From NCBI GenBank assembly GCA_000991135.1, contig LBST01000002.1, forward strand, positions 24,886-88,885: DNA of 64,000 bases, given 5' to 3'. Every line of letters starts with the position of its first letter. Positions within the stretch are counted from its first letter, which is position 1. Below the pieces are notes generated by a model. That model searched no databases, was not told the DNA's origin, and saw nothing but the letters and a program-made list of their open reading frames with translations. Origin of the DNA: Candidatus Roizmanbacteria bacterium GW2011_GWC1_37_12. Its GTDB lineage: Bacteria; Patescibacteriota; Microgenomatia; UBA1406; GWC2-37-13. The position numbers and the translations under genes are program-made. This document shows, in pieces, positions 35,349 to 43,757 of this stretch.

Positions 35349-36494
35349 TCAATAACTTATTTGCTTATTCCAAAGTTTTTCATCAAGTCTTATTCTTTCC
35401 AAAACATTGGAAATTCTAAAGCCGGCTTTTCCGTCACCCCAGGGATTTTTTATTTTTTTTATTTTCTCTAAAAATACTTTATTTGACTGACATTTTTCTA
35501 TTACCTTTATTATTTCTTTTCTTTTAAAATCAACATCAATAACATTTTCCGCCTTTATTCTTCCTTCCTGTCTTTTGCCCAAATTAACAACTGGTTTATG
35601 AAATGATGCTGACTCAATTACTCCGGCGCTGCTGTTTGTCACCCAAACCAAAGCATGTCTTTCCAGTGAGATAAAAGTTTCTCTATCGACGTTGGGAAAA
35701 ATTCTAAAAAAAGGGTTCTTTTTTTCTTTGTCAATAGTTTTTATTATTTCTTTACTTCCTGGATCGGCGTTTGGGTATATGAAAACGACTGGAGTCTTAA
35801 AGTATTTAACAGCAGCTACGGTTTCTTTTATCTGATCACTAACATTTTTTATTTCCTCAAAAACTGGATGCTGCCAAACAAGAAGATATTTATCCGAATT
35901 ATTCAACCTAAGAAATTTCATTAATCTATCTCTGTCCATAGTTTTTTCACTCAAAATGTTATCCAGCCCAGGAGCACCTACATTAAAGATCCTCCAATCT
36001 TCCTCTCCCATTCTTTTTACTCGGTCGGCCGCATCGTCAGTAGCAACAAAATGAAGATGAGATAGTTTTGTTATTGCGTGCCGCGCTACTTCATCGATAT
36101 GGCGAGTCTTGTCTCCGCCGTGTATATGGGCAATAGGTATTTTAAAATAAAGAGCAACCATTGCTGTTGCAAGCATTTCTATTCTGTCGCCTAAAACAAT
36201 GACAATATCAGGTTTGTTTTTCAAAAAAACTTTGACCAGATTTTCTGTAAAATCCTTCAAAAACAGATTCATGCTGTTTGACCCGCTCTTGTCAAAACTG
36301 GCTGATATTGTTTTTGCGAAAGGGTATTGCTTTTTTATGAGATTTTCGCTTTTTCCATGCTTTTCCATGAGGTGAAGACCGGTATAATATAGTTGAAGAT
36401 CAAGAAATTTACTTTTGATAATATGGTCAAGTACAGATGTCATTAAACCAAAATCCATTCGGCCGCCTGATATATAAGCGATCTTCTTTTTCAT
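35349..36494 (-). CDS. neuC: Hydrolysing UDP-HexNAc 2-epimerase (NeuC/LegG family)
   Basis: A 381-residue GT-B-like epimerase that releases a 2-epimerised HexNAc from its UDP form for nonulosonate synthesis. It has KIAYISGGRMDFGLM at the start, VIVLGDRIEMLATAMVAL and IAHIHGGDKTRHIDEVARHAITKLSHLHFVAT, all typical of NeuC/LegG, then VTNSSAGVIESASFHKPVVNLGKRQEGR near the end. It stands just after the synthase gene (4-nt gap). In the predicted pathway it acts on the diamino or N-formyl intermediate. Confidence 0.93.
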   Translation of the reverse strand: MKKKIAYISGGRMDFGLMTSVLDHIIKSKFLDLQLYYTGLHLMEKHGKSENLIKKQYPFAKTISASFDKSGSNSMNLFLKDFTENLVKVFLKNKPDIVIVLGDRIEMLATAMVALYFKIPIAHIHGGDKTRHIDEVARHAITKLSHLHFVATDDAADRVKRMGEEDWRIFNVGAPGLDNILSEKTMDRDRLMKFLRLNNSDKYLLVWQHPVFEEIKNVSDQIKETVAAVKYFKTPVVFIYPNADPGSKEIIKTIDKEKKNPFFRIFPNVDRETFISLERHALVWVTNSSAGVIESASFHKPVVNLGKRQEGRIKAENVIDVDFKRKEIIKVIEKCQSNKVFLEKIKKIKNPWGDGKAGFRISNVLERIRLDEKLWNKQISY

Positions 36495-36498
36495 AAAT

Positions 36499-37557
36499 TT
36501 ATTTAAAGTCAGAATTAGATATTTGTTGATCCAATTTGACGGATTTTTTCAATACTTTTCCTACGTAATTTTTGAAGTATAAAGTGGGTATTCCATTACC
36601 AGGTCTTTTTCCCTCAATATCTTCAAATGTAATTTTTTTGCCTTTTTTAAAATCTCGGCTATAGACTAGACTCCGTCTTACCATTTTTATATACTGTTTT
36701 TCGCTTTTCCTTGGTCTTTTTATCGGATTACCCATTATTAAAGCTGATTTCCTGATTGCATCAATTCTTGATTTTGCTTCTATCGGATCAGCCGAGGCAA
36801 CTTGATCCGGTCCAGGCATTTTCTTATCCAAAGTAATATGAAATTCATATACTGCCATTCCTAGTGCTGAAGCCATGGTTGCCACTTGGTTGCCTTCACT
36901 ATGATCAGAATAACCAACCGGTACGTCAAGTTTTTTCATCAAAGTGACCATAGCATTTAAGTCAACCTCGTCCGGTTTACAGGGGTAATTGGTCGTACAG
37001 TGCAACACAACAATCTTATTGTTTCCGTAGGATTTAATAAATTTAACAGCATCAACTACTTCTTTTAAGGTCGCCATTCCTGTAGACAGGATTATCGGCT
37101 TTTTTAGTCTTGCCAACTTATCGAAAAGAACATAGTTAGTCAAATTTCCAGAATCTATCTTATACAACTCCACCCCTAATGACTCTAGTAAATCTACGCT
37201 TTTCTTTCCTCCATGAGGAGTCGAAAAAAAAATGATTCCTTTTTCTTTACATCTTTTAATAATTGGTCTATAAAATTCTTCTGGAAGCTCCAATTTCTTT
37301 AGCATTGCTCTTTGACTTTCGGATTTACCCAGGTTCTTTTTCTGATACTCAGCCATTTCTGCCTTTTCAGTTGCTAACTCCTCGGCTCTAAAAGTCTGAA
37401 ATTTAACAGCGTCGGCGCCGATTTCGGCCGCCATATCAACTAGTCTTAAAGCAAGATCTAAACGCCCGTTGTGGTTGACTCCGGCTTCAGCAATTACAAA
37501 AACTCTACCTCCTTCTTTGATTAGATGGTTTTTTATCCTAAAGGTTTTTTTTATCAT
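36499..37557 (-). CDS. neuB: Nonulosonic acid synthase (NeuB/LegI family)
   Basis: A 352-residue PEP-condensing synthase: a TIM barrel followed by a C-terminal SAF/antifreeze-like domain. Motifs: FVIAEAGVNHNGRLDLA, IGADAVKFQTFRAEEL, LHCTTNYPCKPDEVDLNAM, VGYSDHSEGN, and FHITLDKKMPGPDQVAS. The last departs from the usual EKHFTLD...GPDH: the Lys of EKH is Phe and the final His is Gln, which may alter substrate handling. The SAF part is YSRDFKKGKKITFEDIEGKRPGNGI. It makes the nine-carbon acid from the NeuC product. No CMP-activating enzyme (NeuA/LegF) is seen in the window. Confidence 0.93.
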   Translation of the reverse strand: MIKKTFRIKNHLIKEGGRVFVIAEAGVNHNGRLDLALRLVDMAAEIGADAVKFQTFRAEELATEKAEMAEYQKKNLGKSESQRAMLKKLELPEEFYRPIIKRCKEKGIIFFSTPHGGKKSVDLLESLGVELYKIDSGNLTNYVLFDKLARLKKPIILSTGMATLKEVVDAVKFIKSYGNNKIVVLHCTTNYPCKPDEVDLNAMVTLMKKLDVPVGYSDHSEGNQVATMASALGMAVYEFHITLDKKMPGPDQVASADPIEAKSRIDAIRKSALIMGNPIKRPRKSEKQYIKMVRRSLVYSRDFKKGKKITFEDIEGKRPGNGIPTLYFKNYVGKVLKKSVKLDQQISNSDFK

Positions 37558-37576
37558 AATTGTGATTAATTAATTA

Positions 37577-38461
37577 TTAACTTTTAGTCTTGCTCCTTTC
37601 TAAAAATTCGTCTTTTATAACTGCTTTTTTATCAAGTTCACTTAATCTAGTTTTAAAATACTCATAAAATTTTCTGATCGAATCTTCATAAGAAGTAATT
37701 TTGAGGGAGGGGATTGTTTCCATCAGCTTTTGATTGCTGCCCGTATATTGATAATTTAATTCTCTATTGATTACCGTTACTTTTGACGGTTTTTTGGATA
37801 TTTTGTTTATTAATTTAATAATTTGAGTTAGTCTGATTGACTCGGTCGATGAGATATTGAAATCACCGGACACTTTTTGATTTTTCAGGAAAAACTTCAT
37901 GATTGGAATTAAATCCTTAATATATAGATAATCAAATATCACGTCCTGTTTAATTTTTATCGGCAGACCCAAAAGATTTTTTGCGATAGAATTGGCAATA
38001 AATTTGAATCGGTAATCTTCGCCTGGCCCGAAGATGCCGAAAGGAAGCAGGGTAGTGATTTTTTTATTTCCTTTTGATAATTGGCTGCAAATCAATTTAC
38101 CCAAACCGTAATTATCTTGGGGGATAAACTTTCCCAGTTCGTTCTCTTTTACCTTTTTTAAATCCCGGGTTTTTGCATATTCTGCTCCCGAGCCGAAGTT
38201 GATAAATTTATCCAGCAGATCAAGATTATTATAAATCGATATAAACATCCGCAAAATATTTTCAAGAACTTGGTCGCCTCCTTTGACAGCAGTGTGAATA
38301 ATAACTTTAATTTTATTTTTCTTGATGTAATTTCTAAGGGCTACAGAATCCCTAATATCCAATTCACTATGACGAGGAGTAAAAATTTTATAGTCGTTTT
38401 TCAGTCCTTCAATCAAATTGCTTCCGATAAATCCGGTGCCGCCGGTTATTAAAATATTCAT
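37577..38461 (-). CDS. SDR sugar reductase/epimerase (YerF/RmlD-like)
   Basis: A 294-residue NAD(P)-dependent SDR with TGGTGFIGSNLIEGL, FGSGAEY (catalytic Ser region), YGLGK as the YxxxK pair, and LLPFGIFGPGEDYRFKF...FDYLYIKDLI. The general plan matches 4-ketosugar reductases. It follows the TPP enzyme by one base, giving the same TPP-enzyme plus SDR partnership as at 23.8-28.6 kb. Exact substrate unknown; reduction of a 4-keto, possibly branched, CDP-sugar is the favoured guess. Confidence 0.8.
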   Translation of the reverse strand: MNILITGGTGFIGSNLIEGLKNDYKIFTPRHSELDIRDSVALRNYIKKNKIKVIIHTAVKGGDQVLENILRMFISIYNNLDLLDKFINFGSGAEYAKTRDLKKVKENELGKFIPQDNYGLGKLICSQLSKGNKKITTLLPFGIFGPGEDYRFKFIANSIAKNLLGLPIKIKQDVIFDYLYIKDLIPIMKFFLKNQKVSGDFNISSTESIRLTQIIKLINKISKKPSKVTVINRELNYQYTGSNQKLMETIPSLKITSYEDSIRKFYEYFKTRLSELDKKAVIKDEFLERSKTKS

Positions 38462-38462
38462 A

Positions 38463-40247
38463 TTATTTAAAAAAAGTCATGTTTTTTTTTAATTCTTCTC
38501 TAGATAATAATGGCCAGAGATCTTCAAGCGGTCGCGATTTTAACTGACCATCTTTATTACGATAGGTGACGGATTTTGGAATTCTTGGTTGATCAAAGGC
38601 AATATTGACTTCATACAGTGTCGGTCCTTTAAATTCCAACGCTTCTGAAATTTTCTTTTTTAGTTCTTCATTGTTTTTTATATATCCGTATTTCAGATTG
38701 TATCCTTCTGAAATTTTTTTAAAATTTGGGTTTTGGACTCCTGATGTTTCATCGGCGCCGACCAATCTTCCCTCAAAAAGATTGTTCTGCGTATCTCTTA
38801 TGGATTTATATCCTTTATTGCTAAAAACAAAGATCTTAATAGGTAATCGATAGTAATCTATCGTATTTAACTCTTGGATATTAAATTGAATACTTCCGTC
38901 ACCGGTCACGCAAACTGTTCTTGATTTTTTATTTCCGACACAGGCACCGATTGTCAAAGGTAGACACCAACCCATACCGCCGAAGTGTTTGTTGGCAAAT
39001 GCGCGTTGGCCTTTTTTTATTTTAAATGCCTGATAAAAAGCAACGACATCCTGGCCGATTCCAGTTGTTAAAACATCAGTTGGATTCGTTATGTCTGATA
39101 AAACATCCATGAATACATAGCTGTTGACATGTTCTTTATCTCTAAAATATTCCTTAATTATGGTTGGATATTTGTCTTTCCAATAAAGACATACTTCAAA
39201 CCACTTTTTTGAAAAATTAAATTTTTCGCCTTTAATTTCTTTTAATAGGCTTCCCATAAATTCCCCGGCATCGGCCACTATTGGTAAATCAAGCATCACA
39301 TTTGCCTTTTCCAATTCTGCTTTGTCTATATTGATGCCGATTTTTTTAGCTTTCCTGGCAAAATCCTTGAAGTTAAATCCTGTTTCGTTGATATCCAATC
39401 CCGAACCGATTGTTAACAAAAAATCGCAGTTTTGAACCGCAAAATTAGCTCTTCTGTGTCCGTGAGGTCCGAATAATCCTATATTCAGCGGGTGATCCTC
39501 GTTAACCAGATCAACGCTGTTAATATTATGGACAACCGGGATTCTTAGTTTATCCATTAATTTGTATAAAAGTTTTTCACCTTGAGCGAGTCTTATGCCG
39601 AAACCGACTGCTAATAAAGGCCTTCTTGATTTTTTCATTAATTCTACTGTTTCTTTTACTTGCTTTATCAGGGAAGCATTTTTTTGTTTTACTGACAGAG
39701 GTTTAAAATGTTTAAGATTTTTTTCGTTTATCACTGTGTTTTGTACGTCAAGCGGTATACTCAACCATACCGGACCCGGCCGACCATCAGTAGCTTCAAA
39801 AAAAGCTCTTTCAAGTTCATATGCAATTAAATTGGGATCGATTACTTCTTTGGAATATTTGGTGATTTTTTTTACGATATCGATGATGTTTATCTCTTGC
39901 ACTCCTAACTGCCTTAGTTTTGTGTAATCGGCAATTGTTTCCCTTTTCACTTGGCCGGAAATTACAACCATGGGAATGGATTCAACCCAAGCGCCAGCTA
40001 CCCCCGTCACTGCGTTGGTTGAACCCGGACCTGTCGTCACCAAACAAACACCAGGCTTTGCAGTAACTCTGCTGTAGCCTTCTGCCGAAATTGCTGACGC
40101 TTGTTCGTGGTAATTTGAGATGTAGTTGATTTTTTTATTTCTTGCGATCGAATCGAGAAGATACATTATTCCTCCTCCGGAGACTAAAAAAATATCTTTT
40201 AAGCCATTTTTTACTAGAAAATCTATGACAAAATCTGATAGTAACAT
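38463..40247 (-). CDS. TPP-dependent acetolactate-synthase-like enzyme, probably sugar-modifying (YerE-like), copy 2
   Basis: A 594-residue paralogue of the enzyme at 26818. It has SNYHEQASAISAEGYSR with the catalytic Glu, TTGPGSTNAVTGVAGAW, DGRPGPVWLSIPLDVQ, and the PP motif VTGDGSIQFNIQELNTIDYYRLPIKIFVFSNKGY. It is the first gene of the eleven-gene minus-strand operon and is followed at once by an SDR reductase. The ATG at 40247 is preferred to the TTG at 40253. No acetohydroxyacid regulatory subunit or ketol-acid reductoisomerase is near. The C-terminal halves of the two copies differ, so two different keto-sugar or keto-acid substrates are possible. Confidence 0.84.
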   Translation of the reverse strand: MLLSDFVIDFLVKNGLKDIFLVSGGGIMYLLDSIARNKKINYISNYHEQASAISAEGYSRVTAKPGVCLVTTGPGSTNAVTGVAGAWVESIPMVVISGQVKRETIADYTKLRQLGVQEINIIDIVKKITKYSKEVIDPNLIAYELERAFFEATDGRPGPVWLSIPLDVQNTVINEKNLKHFKPLSVKQKNASLIKQVKETVELMKKSRRPLLAVGFGIRLAQGEKLLYKLMDKLRIPVVHNINSVDLVNEDHPLNIGLFGPHGHRRANFAVQNCDFLLTIGSGLDINETGFNFKDFARKAKKIGINIDKAELEKANVMLDLPIVADAGEFMGSLLKEIKGEKFNFSKKWFEVCLYWKDKYPTIIKEYFRDKEHVNSYVFMDVLSDITNPTDVLTTGIGQDVVAFYQAFKIKKGQRAFANKHFGGMGWCLPLTIGACVGNKKSRTVCVTGDGSIQFNIQELNTIDYYRLPIKIFVFSNKGYKSIRDTQNNLFEGRLVGADETSGVQNPNFKKISEGYNLKYGYIKNNEELKKKISEALEFKGPTLYEVNIAFDQPRIPKSVTYRNKDGQLKSRPLEDLWPLLSREELKKNMTFFK

Positions 40248-40357
40248 CAACAAAATAAACTGATATTAATTTAACAATTTTAAGCTTCACGGCTGATAAT
40301 TTCAACTCTAACGGATTTTTTTAAAAAAACAACAATTTTTGTCTTTCTTTTGTATTA

Positions 40358-40363
40358 TATTAT
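40358..40363 (+). promoter_or_regulatory. -10-like box before the 40.4 kb epimerase gene
   Basis: The 122-bp divergent gap 40248-40369 holds no gene. TATTAT stands six bases before the ATG at 40370, the geometry seen at other leaderless starts. A TTGTCT lies too close upstream (13 bp) to be a standard -35. Confidence 0.35.
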
Positions 40364-40369
40364 CTAGTA

Positions 40370-41431
40370 ATGATTAGCACAAAAAAATTCTATTCAAATA
40401 AGAAAATATTTATTTGCGGTGGGGCCGGTTTTATAGGTCATCATCTACTAGATAAATTAATTCAATTTAATTCTCAAACAACTGTCGGCGATAATTTATC
40501 ATCCGGGAATATTAAAAATATTTTCCGTATCTGGAAAAAGAACGGCCTAAAATATATAAAAAAAGACTGGGGTTATCAGGCATCAAATAAACATAAGTTT
40601 ATTCTACTAGATTTTAATGATTATAATAAAACTCTTAGAGCTTTTAATGATAATGAAATAGTTTTCCATCTGGCTGCCCGTTTTGGAGGAAGAGGATATA
40701 TCGACAGCCATCCGGCAGACTGTTGTGATAACTTTTCTATAGATCAAAATATCATTAAGGCGGCAAGTGTTGTTAGCGTTGACCGTATTCAATTCGCTTC
40801 AACGGCTTGCGTCTATCCGTTTGATCTGCAGAAAAACTATTATTCTAAATATCTCTTAAAGGAAAGTGACGCTTTTAAAAATAACTGGGCCAATGCTGAC
40901 CGGGAATACGGTTGGGCTAAACTGATGGGTGAACTTACTCTTAAGGCTTTCAATAAACAATATGGACTAAGAGGCTCAATCACAAGATATGTAACCGCCT
41001 ATGGCCCTTGGGAAAATGATACTCATGCGATTATTATGTTGATAAGAAGAGCGGTCGAAAAAAAAGACCCTTATCTAATTTGGGGTTCAGGAAAACAGGA
41101 TCGCGATTTTACTTATGTTGACGATATCGTTTCCGGCACCTTAGAGGCTTGTAAAAAAATTACTAATGCTGACGCAGTTAATTTAGGAACTGGTAAAAGG
41201 CACTCGATGGTCGAAACCATAAATATTATCTTTGATCTTTTAGGCTGGAAGCCAAAAAAAATTATTTTTGACAAAACCAAACCGGAAGGTGTTAAAACCA
41301 GAGCTCTTAATAATTATAAGGCAAAAAAACTTCTCAATTGGTTCCCAAAATGTGATTTTAAAACCGGACTAAAAAAAACAATCGACTGGTTTATCAAGGA
41401 AAAACCAAAATCTATGGAAACTTTAAAATAA
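40370..41431 (+). CDS. NAD-dependent sugar epimerase (GDP-mannose 3,5-epimerase-like SDR)
   Basis: A 353-residue extended SDR: ICGGAGFIGHHLLDKL, VVFHLAARFGGRGYIDSHPADCCDNF, FASTACVYPFD and YGWAK (YxxxK), then WGSGKQDRDFTYVDDIV. The AARFGG...SHPADC region, with a Cys where GDP-mannose 3,5-epimerases carry a catalytic Cys, and the TACVYP motif favour that family, although UDP-sugar epimerases share the fold. With gmd at 51.3 kb, a GDP-mannose-derived sugar is plausible. Two bases separate it from the following GT2. Confidence 0.78.
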   Translation: MISTKKFYSNKKIFICGGAGFIGHHLLDKLIQFNSQTTVGDNLSSGNIKNIFRIWKKNGLKYIKKDWGYQASNKHKFILLDFNDYNKTLRAFNDNEIVFHLAARFGGRGYIDSHPADCCDNFSIDQNIIKAASVVSVDRIQFASTACVYPFDLQKNYYSKYLLKESDAFKNNWANADREYGWAKLMGELTLKAFNKQYGLRGSITRYVTAYGPWENDTHAIIMLIRRAVEKKDPYLIWGSGKQDRDFTYVDDIVSGTLEACKKITNADAVNLGTGKRHSMVETINIIFDLLGWKPKKIIFDKTKPEGVKTRALNNYKAKKLLNWFPKCDFKTGLKKTIDWFIKEKPKSMETLK

Positions 41432-41433
41432 TT

Positions 41434-42129
41434 ATGAAAAATCTAAGCGTAATTCTTCCTGTTTTCAATGAAAGAAATTCTATTGAAACGGTGTTAAAAG
41501 AGTGGCTTCAAGAATTGAAAAAAAATAATATAAATTTTCAATTTATTGTCTGTGAAGACGGTTCCACTGACGGAACAAGTAGATTATTGAATAAAATACA
41601 ATCTAGATATGAATTATTATTGAAACAAGATAAAATCAGGAGAGGCTATGGTAAAGCAGTGATCGAAGGAATTAAGGCCGCTAAAACAGATTATATTCTA
41701 TGCGTTGATTCTGACGGGCAATGTGATCCAAAAGATTTTATGAAATTGTGGAATAATAAAAATCAGGCTGATGTAATAGTTGGCTGGAGAACTAATAGAG
41801 CTGACCCCCCGCAGCGAAAAATATTTTCTTTTCTTTTTAAGAGTATTTTTAAATTTCTTTTTCCAACAAAAATCCATGACCCCTCTTCTCCTTATGTTTT
41901 ATGCATAAGAAAACCAATTCTGCAAAATCTGAAGTATTTAAAATTTTTAAGTGAAGGATTTTGGTGGGGCTTTATCGGAATGTGCGTGAAGAGAAATCTT
42001 TCTATGTTTGAAATACCAATTAACCACCGACAAAGACTCAAAGGAAATACAGTTATTTATAAAATTAATAAAATTCCTTCGATTGCCATAAATAATTTAG
42101 TAGGACTACTCAAGCTTAAATTCAATTAA
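41434..42129 (+). CDS. GT2 (dolichol-phosphate-mannose-synthase-like) glycosyltransferase
   Basis: A 231-residue DPM1-like GT2 domain without C-terminal membrane anchor: SVILPVFNERNSIETVLKEW, CEDGSTDGTSRLL, CVDSDGQCDPKDFMKLW (DxD site) and VGWRTNRADPPQRKIFS. It probably charges polyprenyl phosphate, or extends a glycan, with the sugar made by the preceding epimerase. The stop overlaps the convergent membrane-protein gene by eight bases. Confidence 0.86.
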   Translation: MKNLSVILPVFNERNSIETVLKEWLQELKKNNINFQFIVCEDGSTDGTSRLLNKIQSRYELLLKQDKIRRGYGKAVIEGIKAAKTDYILCVDSDGQCDPKDFMKLWNNKNQADVIVGWRTNRADPPQRKIFSFLFKSIFKFLFPTKIHDPSSPYVLCIRKPILQNLKYLKFLSEGFWWGFIGMCVKRNLSMFEIPINHRQRLKGNTVIYKINKIPSIAINNLVGLLKLKFN

Positions 42130-43750
42130 ATTTTTTTAAACTCTGTCTCAAAACATCTAGGGTTTGATCATTTTTTAAAACATAAACCTTCAATTCACTA
42201 AAATAATAAACATCATACTGATTAGTAAAATAATTAATTAATTCAGAAGGGTAAAAAGGAAAACTATAACCATCATTATCATTCACATAAATTCCGACTT
42301 TAATTTTTTTATCTTCAAATGCCCTTACCATTTTTTTAGTTGCTTCCTGACTGTCATCTGAATAAGCTTCCCACCAAAGAGGAAGACCTTTTGGAGGTTT
42401 TACGGAATAAACCGCATAGGCAAAATCTATTCTTGGTCCAAATAATATCGCTTCCTTTAGTTGAGATTTTTTATCAGAAATATTATTTATCACAAAAGAT
42501 ATCTGTTGCAGTGTCTTTTTAAGTTTCTGCGACCCATCAAGTGTTTTAAAAAAATTATATCCTGTTAATTTACTTAATGGTCTTACAGAAGATGATCCAT
42601 CATAAAAATAAGCATTACCTTCTTTAGCCAAATCTATACTGGTTTCCTGTAAAGAAATACGGGTCATCCCTTTATATATTCCTAATAAAGAAAAAAAGAC
42701 CATCGTCCCAGCAAGACAACTTAATGCAATTGTTCTTAAGACTTTGTTTTGTGTTTTGTCTTTCCAAAACCAAATAAAAAAAGATGCCCCTAGTATAACG
42801 AAGGTCTCGTCGACCAGATTGACATCATTATTGGTTCCAAGAGCAATTAGACCAATTAAGATTGAAATCGAAGAAAAACAAATTGCGGACAAATTTTTCT
42901 GTTTAAATAATTTTATCTTCCAACTATCGATTAATATAAACAAAAAAACCAGTAATATCGGAATAGTAATAATAAAAGTCTCCTTGACTTCCCAAGGGAA
43001 CCCGATGAATAGATTATATTTCCAAGCATGTATTGAGAATGTTCGGGAAGAACTTTGTAAATAGTTATTAATTAAATCGACTATGTTAATCTTAAACAAA
43101 CCTAGAATAATTAATAATAGTAGTACTGACATGAATAATAAAACAGCTGATAATTTTTTAGGAATCTTGTTGTTTATTAAAAAGAACATATAAATAAAAA
43201 AAACTAAAGGTGCGGCAATGTTTATCTTCATCAAGAGCACCATTGTTGTTAATATTACAAAAATTAATTGATTAAAGAATGATCTATGTTTTTGATAAAG
43301 AAGAAAAGCAGCGGATATAAAAAGAAGTCCTGTTATTATAGTTATTTCGTTATAATACCAAAAGGACTTCATGATCATTACTACACTTTCGCAGTAAAAC
43401 GCGATCAGCAGGCTCCATGGTTTGGAAAAACCTATCTTATTAAGAATAATCGCTAAAATAATAAACGTAATTACTGCATACAAAGCACTCATTATTACTA
43501 ATGAGTTCCAATATAAGCCAAAAATGAGCATTGCCAATTTTCCTCCGATTAAAAACGCCGGCGGTACGGCGGTGATGAAGTCTTGATAGGGTCTATAGTC
43601 TAAAAACCCCATGTAGGCGCTGTTAACTAAAACGCCTCCGTCCATCCCGGTAAACTGAATATTACCAAACAGGTTGATCAAAAGAAAAATAAATAATCCT
43701 AGAATAAATATATATATAAAATAGAAGATGTTTAAATAAGTCTTGCTCAT
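42122..43750 (-). CDS. Polytopic GT-C-like membrane glycosyltransferase
   Basis: A 542-residue membrane protein with about ten or eleven hydrophobic segments and a soluble C-terminal third. The first external loop reads MDGGVLVNSAYMGFLDYRPYQDFITAVPPAF, the pattern (acidic residue, then G..PY.DF...PP) common in GT-C enzymes of the GT39/GT87 type. No specific donor can be assigned. It starts seven bases after rfbG, so the two probably share a transcript. Confidence 0.8.
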   Translation of the reverse strand: MSKTYLNIFYFIYIFILGLFIFLLINLFGNIQFTGMDGGVLVNSAYMGFLDYRPYQDFITAVPPAFLIGGKLAMLIFGLYWNSLVIMSALYAVITFIILAIILNKIGFSKPWSLLIAFYCESVVMIMKSFWYYNEITIITGLLFISAAFLLYQKHRSFFNQLIFVILTTMVLLMKINIAAPLVFFIYMFFLINNKIPKKLSAVLLFMSVLLLLIILGLFKINIVDLINNYLQSSSRTFSIHAWKYNLFIGFPWEVKETFIITIPILLVFLFILIDSWKIKLFKQKNLSAICFSSISILIGLIALGTNNDVNLVDETFVILGASFFIWFWKDKTQNKVLRTIALSCLAGTMVFFSLLGIYKGMTRISLQETSIDLAKEGNAYFYDGSSSVRPLSKLTGYNFFKTLDGSQKLKKTLQQISFVINNISDKKSQLKEAILFGPRIDFAYAVYSVKPPKGLPLWWEAYSDDSQEATKKMVRAFEDKKIKVGIYVNDNDGYSFPFYPSELINYFTNQYDVYYFSELKVYVLKNDQTLDVLRQSLKKFN

Positions 43751-43757
43751 TAATACA

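Noticed and set aside
26818-40247. Branched-chain amino acid biosynthesis (ilvB)
   Set aside because: No ilvN, ilvC, ilvD or leu genes are present; both TPP enzymes sit with sugar reductases and glycosyltransferases.
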